Position numbers and translations under genes: made by a program
Part shown: positions 57,477 to 64,000 of the stretch, one piece after another
Layout: every line of letters starts with the position of its first letter
How positions within the stretch are numbered: position 1 is the first letter of the stretch
Notes under the pieces: model-generated
Told to the model about the DNA's origin: nothing
The model's database searches: none
What the model saw: only the letters and a program-made list of their open reading frames with translations
Origin: Argyresthia goedartella
Taxonomy: Eukaryota; Arthropoda; Insecta; Lepidoptera; Argyresthiidae
Length of the DNA: 64,000 nt
Direction: 5' to 3'
NCBI GenBank assembly: GCA_949825045.1
Contig: OX463827.1
Location: 7,214,501 to 7,278,500 of the forward strand

Positions 57477-57800
57477 GCCATAATTACCTAATGTGCCAAA
57501 TCTACCTTATAAGTAAGTAGTAACTAAGACTTGATCTTAATTGTGTTGTTTAATTGATACTTTATATAAATGTTTTCACTCATGTTGTATGAAAAACGAT
57601 TATTATTGCAATTCTATTTTCCATTTGTGCCAAAAGTTACATTGTGTCCTGTTATAATGTTATGGATAAGCTTGCCTTATGTACCAAATCTACCTAATAA
57701 GTAGTACCTAAAGCTCAAAATTATTAGGACTTGACTTAATTGTGCTGTTTAATTCATAGTTTACTTAAATACTTTCACTCGTGTCATGTTGTATTATTTT
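57462..57800 (+). repeat. Diverged tandem duplication, about 194 bp period
   Basis: Unit 1 begins GTTATTGATAAGCC and unit 2 GTTATGGATAAGC. Both continue with ATGTACCAAATCTACCT-like text, a stretch resembling GACTTGATCTTAATTGTG, and TTTCACTC.TGT. No ORF is present. Confidence 0.65.
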
Positions 57801-58531
57801 TTTTATATAACTATTATTATTTTAATTTTGTTTCTAATTCCTAAGTAATAATCATGTAAGACTGCAGAAAAAGGCTGATCTAAAACTTTAACACTCAATG
57901 TGAATCGGTTGACTTTTTGGGTAACTAAAGAAATGAATAGCAGAAACCCATTCCAATTTAGCATTTTTTGTAACAGAACGTTGGTAGCAATGTTGATACT
58001 AAAAACTTGTACTGATTTTGAATTTAATAATAAATCTATGAAAATAAAATGTCTATTTTATTGTACAGTTGTGTACTAAACCCTAAATTCCTTGTTATTT
58101 GGTTAAAAAAAACCTACACTAACATTATTTAATTTGTACTACAGTTAAAATTGGCTGGTAAACAGTTTGTTTTATTTTCTATTCAGATCGTTTTACTTGA
58201 AATAACACGTTGTGATATTTCTGGATGCATAATTTTTCTTCAAACACAATTATAAAATAATAGGGTTTAGTTAATTTTACTCGTTTTATAATACAATTTT
58301 GCTGTCGGTAAGTAACTTTTACCTAATTGTGATTTTGATGGAATTATTGACTAACCGACACTATTTCATAACATATCAAGAAAAGTCGTTATATTTAAAT
58401 GCTACTTTATTAGGTCTTCAAATTTTATTTAAAATTCGTTGGAATCAAGTAGTTATGACTAATAGGAAAGTTACTATGATTTTTTTTCGAAAAAAAAAAT
58501 CTTTAAAAGCTCTGGTGTAAAGTTGCAAATA
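57801..58531. other. AT-rich spacer
   Basis: No supported feature. It separates the DUF7869-like relic from the ISL2EU element. Confidence 0.45.
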
Positions 58532-58598
58532 TGTCGCTTGGTAATTTTTGTTTTTGTCGCGTCGACGACGCTTGAAAGGCAAAAATTACCAAGCGACA
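58532..58598. repeat. Hairpin at the probable left end
   Basis: TGTCGCTTGGTAATTTTTG (58532-58550) and its exact complement (58580-58598) surround 29 bp containing CGCGTCGACGACGC. The last nine bases of the window repeat the hairpin start TGTCGCTTG. Confidence 0.75.
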
Positions 58599-58944
58599 CG
58601 TTGGGCGAAATGAGGGATTTTTAAAAAAAAAAAATTCAGAAGTTCCAAATTTGTCAATAGATGTCGTTGAAAAGTCGTGGCTTTCACAGCCAGTTGCCAG
58701 ATCAAAAATTTGTGTTCTGTGGCTGATGGTGGCTGGTCTGTAATGTGTCAAACCGTTTCTCCTGTGGTTACGCGATGTTTTGTTTTCCTGTTCTCCTCTG
58801 TTTTGTGACTATTACGACGACCCTGGCTATTCTTTCGGACTCTTGTAGCTCCTTCCCTCGACTGACCTCCGCGTGCACCCTGGACATTTGCTTGCCATTA
58901 CGATTGACCCCTGCCTGTATATTGGACTTCGATTTTGTCATCAC
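58599..58944 (+). repeat. ISL2EU left terminal inverted repeat
   Basis: 58751-58944 matches the complement of 63561-63755 almost base for base (CTCCTGTGGTTACGCGATGT, CTCCTTCCCTCGACTGACCT, TTGGACTTCGATTTTGTCAT). The outer part (58600-58750) is less similar but keeps AATTTGTGTTCTGTGGCTG and GTGGCTTTC in order. It contains no stop in the frame leading into the THAP exon. Confidence 0.85.
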
Positions 58945-58996
58945 GATACCTTCGCGAGCACCCTGTGTTGATGCTGTTCGACAGACTTTGGTTACC

Positions 58997-61482
58997 ATGG
59001 AAAAAAAGCCTAATCGTCCATGCGTTGTTAGGTTTTGTAAAAAAAATGGTACTCACCGTTTCCCTAGTGATGAACATCGACGTTCACTATGGGTTCAAGC
59101 TGTTGAACCAGCAAAGCCTGGATTTACCCTAGGAAAGCATAGCAGGATATGCTCCGATCACTTCAAGCCATCCGATTTTAATAGAACACCGTTATCATTG
59201 TTACAGCCAGGTAAGTTTACCTAAAGATTTCCGAGTATGCCTAGTACGCACCATACCCGTGCTTATGAGTGCTTACTTTCGCGAGTCAGGTGTGATTTCA
59301 TCTTTTGCACTAATTAGTGCTTATGCGAGCAAGCTTATCAGCAATGTTCTTGCCCAATCTGTACCTATCCTTACACATAATCCGTTTGACAGGTGGCAGA
59401 TGCCAACGTCAACAGCTCGCCTAGCCCGAATAGTATTAAATAGCTACTAAAATGTCCTTATTAACATGTGTTTTTTTTTTATAGATATTGCTCCAAAAAC
59501 TTTGAATAAAACCTCTGTTCCTTCATTGTTTTCATGGAAAACAACTCCGCAACAATCTCCATCAACGTCTAAAGAACAAAACTCGCTAACTCTTAACCTA
59601 ACCAAAGTTGAAAAAACCTATGCACGAAGTAAGTCACCTATTGTTATCTATAGCCTAAAGGAATTCATTCAATATTCTGTCTTGCATTGAGCCTTGCAGG
59701 ACTGCGAAGCATGCAGAGTAGTTCTGCAAGGTGGATAGAAATACCGTCACAAAAAACATAATATTTGATACCGCGCAGGTGCAGTTATTTGATATCCTGC
59801 ACAGGGCCTGTAAACTCGGAACACTGCTTGTAGTCCTTTGCACAGTAATATTGTTCTGTGGCTTGTTGTCCTGCTTAGCCGGCCGTATTGCAGACAGGAA
59901 TATGAACAAGATATTGTGACAAACATTGAGAAATGTCGCATTGCAAGTAGGTAGGTATACTTAATGTTGTTTGACGACCTCTATAGAGTTGCAGTTGGGG
60001 CTGTGCTTTACAAGTGAGACGTCCCGGGTTCGACTCCTGGTGGGGCGGGAGGAAAAAACACCCTCATGGCATGGATGTTTACATGTTTGTGATGTTGCTG
60101 TTTCTGGTTCCTACAACACAGGGTATCCTAGTGTGAAACCAGAAGCAATGTATGTGCCTGTATGTAAATGTAAAAATAAAACTAGAGATTCAAATATGTT
60201 TTCTTTTATTTCCAGTGTGTCCAATATTATTTGTAGAAGAGCAACAATTTTTGGTCGCTGTGGATAGTAGTTTAAATGAAGATCCCTTACACATGTGTGA
60301 AGAAGATGCAGACTCTGTCTTTGCAAATCCCAACGATGACATGCAAGAAGATATTGCTGTGGAACTGCACAATGGTATAGCAGAAGAGTTAGAGATTTCT
60401 CAACATGAAGAGTTGGTGCAGGAGGGAGCATTGAGAGATGATAAGATAACTTCAAAATATGAGTCAGTACAAACTCATGAGTGTAGTGTCTCAACTTCAA
60501 AATATGAGTCAGTACAAACTCATGAGTGTAGTGTCTCAACTTCAAAAGATGAGTCAGTACAAACTCATGAGTATAGTGTCTCGGGTTTTACCATCCACTT
60601 GTACAAAAATAATGATAAAGTTGTGCACTTCTACACTGGCCTAGAGAATTTTAAAAAGTGATGCTTGTGTTTGACACTTTAGGGCAATGTGCTCATAATC
60701 TTACCTATTTTTATAGACATCCACCAAAGAACCTCAATGCATTCGAACAATTTTTCATTACCTTAATGATAGTATGGAGACATAAACCTTTCGAAGAAAT
60801 TGCTATGATGTATCAAGTAACAACCAAACAAATCTATAATATATTTATCACTTGGGTCAGGTTTATTTCGCTGCAATGGAAAAATTTGGACTTGTGGTTA
60901 GACAGAGATAGCGTAAGAGCATACATGCCTTTAGATATTCATGATAAGTATCCATCAACACGGGTTATACTTGATGCGACAGAAATCCCTATTAAAAAAC
61001 CTAAACTACCTTTTGCGCAGCAAGTCACATTCTCTTCCTATAAAAAAAGGAACACCTTAAAGATCCTTATTGGAATTACCCCTAGTGGCTTCATTAGTTA
61101 TGTGTCTCCATGCTATGGCGGCTCTGCTACTGATAGGCAAGTTATAGAACGCAGTACAATACTTAGTAGATTTGACTACAATGATGAAATAATGGTGGAT
61201 AAAGGCTTAAATGTCCAAGACATTTTTGTTCCCTATGGTGTCAAAGTGAACATGCCATCTTTCTTCAAAAAAGGCAATCAAATTCTACCTCAGACACTTA
61301 GCTCCTCCAGAAAAGTGGCAAGCAAAAGGGTTCATGTAGAAAGGGTTATTGGCTTGCTAAAGATATATAAGATTTTGACTCAACCTTTGAATCAAACAGA
61401 AATTGTGTTGTCGAGCGACATTGTGTTTATATGCGCAATGTTGGTTAATTTTAGGTCTAGCATAATAAATAAAGATGCTTAA
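58997..61482 (+). CDS. ISL2EU transposase, THAP plus DDE_Tnp_4, spliced, one frame break
   Basis: Exon 1 (58997-59210, ATG in TTACCATGG) encodes a THAP zinc finger: CVVRFCKKNGTHRFP, a Trp, and ICSDHFKPSDF with LLQP (C2CH ligands and the AVPTIF-like end). The donor is GTAAGT. Exon 2 (59485-59628) follows TTTTATAG, and its donor is GTAAGT at 59629. Exon 3 starts at 60216 after TTTCCAG. All junctions keep phase. Exon 3 holds three 15-residue repeats and ends FYTGLENFKK with TGA (60659-60661). The DDE part continues one frame back from 60658, with HPPKNLNAFEQFFITLMI, VILDATEIPI (D, 60973), EIMVDKGLNV (D, 61198) and KRVHVERVIGLLK (E, 61339). The catalytic triad is complete. The break lies in an A5 run. 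Confidence 0.8.
59629..60215 (+). other. Intron 2 of the ISL2EU transposase gene
   Basis: Bounded by GTAAGT and TTTATTTCCAG. It contains SINE-2 copy 3 and the short inverted pair GCCTTGCAGGACTGC/GTTCTGCAAGG near 59692-59732. Confidence 0.7.
59995..60145 (+). mobile_element. SINE-2 copy 3 inside a transposase intron
   Basis: Box B-like GGGTTCGACTCCT (60026-60038) is followed by GTGATGTTGCTGTTTCTGGT and GTATCCTAGTGTGAAACC, matching the other SINE-2 copies in reverse. Confidence 0.65.
60449..60583 (+). repeat. 45 bp direct repeat, three copies, coding
   Basis: Units at 60449, 60494 and 60539 each carry TCAAAATATGAGTCAGTACA or a one-base variant and encode the 15-residue unit TSKYESVQTHECSVS. 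Copies 1 and 2 are identical; copy 3 has two or three changes. Confidence 0.9.
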
Positions 61483-61680
61483 ATGAATAGGTAAAATGAA
61501 GTTTTATTAAGCAACATCAATGATGTGTCGAAGGCCTCCTTTACACTTTTGTACTTAGCTTTTACGTTTTGTATAGGCACTAGGGATTTAGATACAAATC
61601 ACCCTCTTCTCTGCATTGCTGTTATGCTTTGTCCTATGAAAAGGGGTAATACAAAGAAAAGAGGTAATATACTAGGGTCA
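61483..61680. other. Intergenic 3' region between convergent genes
   Basis: About 200 bp holding the 3' ends of both ISL2EU genes; AATAAATAAAG overlaps the transposase stop region near 61467. No other feature was seen. Confidence 0.55.
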
Positions 61681-63563
61681 TTATTTTTTATTATACAGAA
61701 ATTTATTAACAAGGGCTTCCTTAAAGTAGTCATTATAAAACTTCTCTAATTTTTCTAACATGCTTTCTATAAAACAATTGTTCCTTTGGATCACCATTAC
61801 TTTAAAATCACTTATTGTATAAACACAAAAGTATGCATTTTTTCTTCCACTGCACATCATTCGCCCCTGTACTTGGTAGTAATAATTATGACTTTCATTT
61901 AGTCTTAATAATCCTGTCTTTTCACACAGGTATAAGTAGGGTACATTTTCTGGAGAAATCTTTTGATTGCGTGCTGTGTATGAGCACTTAACTTCCAGTA
62001 CACTACTTGCGCCCACTAATCCGTCTGGTGTGGAAGCTAGAAACTGTTTTTCTTTATGAATTATAATGCCACATTTCCTTGCAACCAGATTTGTTTTTAA
62101 CTCAAACTGGTGCACAGTTTCAGCTTCATATCTCAGACCATGTTTGATTGCTGCAGTTGCCACATCCACATTTTTGACTAAAGTTTTAGCCAGGTTTTTC
62201 ATATTGCTGTTGCAGGTTTTGATTATCTTGCCATAAATAAAACAATGAATCCTCGTGAGTCGTTCTCTTTTCCATTCGTTTTTATTTCGTCTTGTCTTTT
62301 CTTCCACTTGCTGGATTCCTTCTTCTGTGAGGATCATGTTTTCTAGGAATGCCTCTTCAGTAGTTTTTTCTAGGTAATCATGATCCCCGAAAATGCTGGG
62401 TTTGTCTGCAGGTTTTATTATTTGAGCCATTGGCATAGTCACTGTAGATGTGTTGTTGGACTGGCCACAAAAGTTTGCAATTTTCTTTTTAAAATTACTT
62501 ATATAACTTTTTGCAGATTCCGCTATTGGTCTTGGATCAAATACTGCCATTTTCTTATATTGTTCGTCTCTGAATTTGAGTGTAATATCTTCAGCCTTGA
62601 AAGGATCTCCGGAATGTATTTTACTTGGCCGATGAAATGTTTGAATATTGGTAGTAACGCTTGATTTAGTTTTGATTGTTTTATTTTCACTCATATCTAT
62701 TATGCCCAGGATCACCACCAAAACATGCTTACACTGGGAATATGGTCCCATTCCAGCAGCACATTCACACTGTGCCTCTATTATTAGGTGATTTTTCACT
62801 TTGTTTGTGACATTATAGGTAATGTTTTTCCTCATCTCTGAAGCAACCATTCCAGTGAAATAATAATCATTATCCACTATAGCTATACGGCACGACATTA
62901 GAAAGTATTCTTGGTACATGTTGTGCGATGTTACTACATCGTCTCTTTCTGTGACCTGGCAAAAGATTTCTAGGTCCTCTGAACTCAGTGCCGGCATCGC
63001 AGAGTTACTGGTGACGTCTCGGAAATGTTGAGGTGCTGGTACAATGATTTTGTAAACTGATTCGGGATCAGATACAAGAGGTCCAAAGAGTTTGTCGTAA
63101 TCTTCAAGTCTGCAACAATGAATAGTATAGTTATGTAACTTAAATATATATATATATGTATATGGACTGTAGATAAGGGGGCGCCAAGTGTAGTATGAAA
63201 TTCACTAAAGCCAAAAAATAGGTGCGACGTAGATGTTAGGTTCACATGTAAGACAACAAGATTGCCATTATAGGTTAGGCCACAACTCGCCAGACACCGG
63301 TCGACCAAAGTTGTAAAGTGATCAGGCCAATATGGTGTGGCTGTGCTACATACACCTAATGCCCAATCTTGGCCAACGTTAAACTGGTGTCTCGCTCGGT
63401 GGACATAACACGAAGAGTATTTATTGTTGTAGATACAAACTACATACCTCTGAATGAGCGTTGCCTTTTTCCCATAAAGTTTCGCATTTCGTTTTCGAAG
63501 CTCGTTTTTCAGGTCTGTCAGAGACCAAGAACCGTAATCCTTTCCCAGTGCTGGAAAACTCAT
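61681..63563 (-). CDS. ISL2EU accessory nuclease, SAP-SWIM-YqaJ, spliced
   Basis: Minus strand. Exon 1 (63563-63448) starts at an ATG just inside the TIR edge and encodes a SAP motif, WSLTDLKNELRKRNAKLYGK. The donor is GTATGT. Intron 63447-63110 ends TTGTTGCAG. Exon 2 (63109-61681) keeps phase, giving about 514 residues. A SWIM finger (CECAAGMGPYSQCKH) is at about residues 153-167. A YqaJ-type exonuclease domain lies at about 360-480, with GLRYEAETVHQFE, LASTPDGLVG, VLEVKCSYTA (the D...ExK site) and NYYYQVQGRMMCSGRK. No stop or shift was seen. In ISL2EU elements this partner gene accompanies the transposase; its role in transposition is not established to my knowledge. A nuclease acting on DNA bound through SAP/SWIM is inferred. 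Confidence 0.85.
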
Positions 63564-63905
63564 GATGACAAAATCGAAGTCCAATACACAGGCAAGGGTC
63601 AATCGTAATGGCAAGCAAATGTCCAGGGTGCACGCGGAGGTCAGTCGAGGGAAGGAGCTACAAGAGTCCGAAAGAATAGCCAGGGTCATCGTAATAGTCA
63701 CAAAACAGAGGAGAACAGGAAAACAAAACATCGCGTAACCACAGGAGAAACGGATTGAATTTAGACAACATGACCAGCCACAGAACACAAATTATTGAAT
63801 GAAGTCACCGATCACAGATGTATTTTTGAAAGCCACGTCGAATCAAACGCCGTCTGCCGTAGCTTTCAGAACTATTTTTTTACTTTTTTAAGCTGTCAGA
63901 AAATC
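63561..63905 (-). repeat. ISL2EU right terminal inverted repeat
   Basis: Complement of the left TIR. Near identity covers 63561-63755, with looser similarity outward through CCAGCCACAGAACACAAATT and GAAAGCCACGTCG. It lies directly upstream of the YqaJ gene, as the left TIR does for the transposase. Confidence 0.85.
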
Positions 63906-64000
63906 TCTCATTGAGTTATATACATCATTGAAATCAGAAAAAAAATCTGCGTCGATTGGTCATACTCTTGTACCGCTAGAAGGACTTTTGTTGTCGCTTG

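Larger units (their letters stand above)
58532..64000 (+). mobile_element. ISL2EU-type DNA transposon, right end cut by the window
   Basis: Two convergent genes lie between long inverted repeats: a THAP plus DDE_Tnp_4 transposase (58997-61482, plus) and a SAP-SWIM-YqaJ nuclease (61681-63563, minus). That pair is the hallmark of ISL2EU elements within the Harbinger/IS5-related group. The inner 190 bp of the TIRs (58751-58944 against 63561-63755) differ at about five positions. Weaker similarity extends outward to the CAAGCGACA motif. The left boundary is placed at the hairpin TGTCGCTTGG (58532), and the same motif start appears at 63992-64000. Total size would be about 5.5 kb. Confidence 0.8.

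Noticed and set aside
58745..58996. Coding start of the transposase at 58745
   Set aside because: The THAP start at 58997 has a better ATG context and the upstream part lies in the TIR. The upstream start is kept only as a hypothesis in the findings.

Overview
The window reads as transposable-element-dense, AT-rich insect chromatin, most likely lepidopteran (moth or butterfly). The grounds are GT-AG introns, a maT-type mariner, piggyBac elements, CR1/Jockey-like LINEs with a Baculo_FP-type ORF1, an RTE-like LINE, Copia and Pao/BEL LTR elements, and tRNA-derived SINEs. I found no convincing single-copy host gene. Almost every coding region belongs to a mobile element, and most are broken.

Layout. 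1-3.3 kb: a short TIR element (called MITE-A here) split by a 2.2 kb TG...CA insertion that may be a solo LTR. 3.7-9.8 kb: LINE-A (ORF1, endonuclease, RT) interrupted by a maT mariner. 9.8-24 kb: mostly non-coding, with MITEs, two SINE families, perfect palindromes, a tandem duplication and LINE scraps. 24.2-31 kb: an ORF1-only LINE remnant (minus strand), decayed LINE-B, a SINE, an RTE-like LINE and a larger LINE-B copy. 31-37 kb: three copies of a palindromic MITE-B and a TTAA-flanked piggyBac-like MITE. 37-38.8 kb: a LINE-B copy with an internal deletion. 38.9-50.1 kb: a three-level nest, a Pao/BEL element inside a Copia element inside MITE-A, with target-site duplications at both inner levels. 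50.2-54.6 kb: another LINE-B copy interrupted by a piggyBac element whose transposase gene has a 243 bp intron. 54.6-57.5 kb: a multi-exon repeat-derived gene with three tandem exon copies and a transposase-like domain.

58.5-64 kb: the most notable unit, a nearly complete ISL2EU-type DNA transposon with long terminal inverted repeats. It carries two convergent genes. One is a spliced THAP plus DDE_Tnp_4 transposase on the plus strand. The other is a spliced SAP-SWIM-YqaJ nuclease on the minus strand. The TIRs place the same roughly 190 bp sequence upstream of both genes, so they could share promoters or leaders. The nuclease gene looks intact. The transposase has one frame break between its third exon and the DDE domain. 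The window ends inside or at the edge of the right terminus.

The element names MITE-A, MITE-B, LINE-A, LINE-B, SINE-1, SINE-2 and repeat R are local labels. Family assignments rest on motifs read by eye and were not checked against a repeat library.
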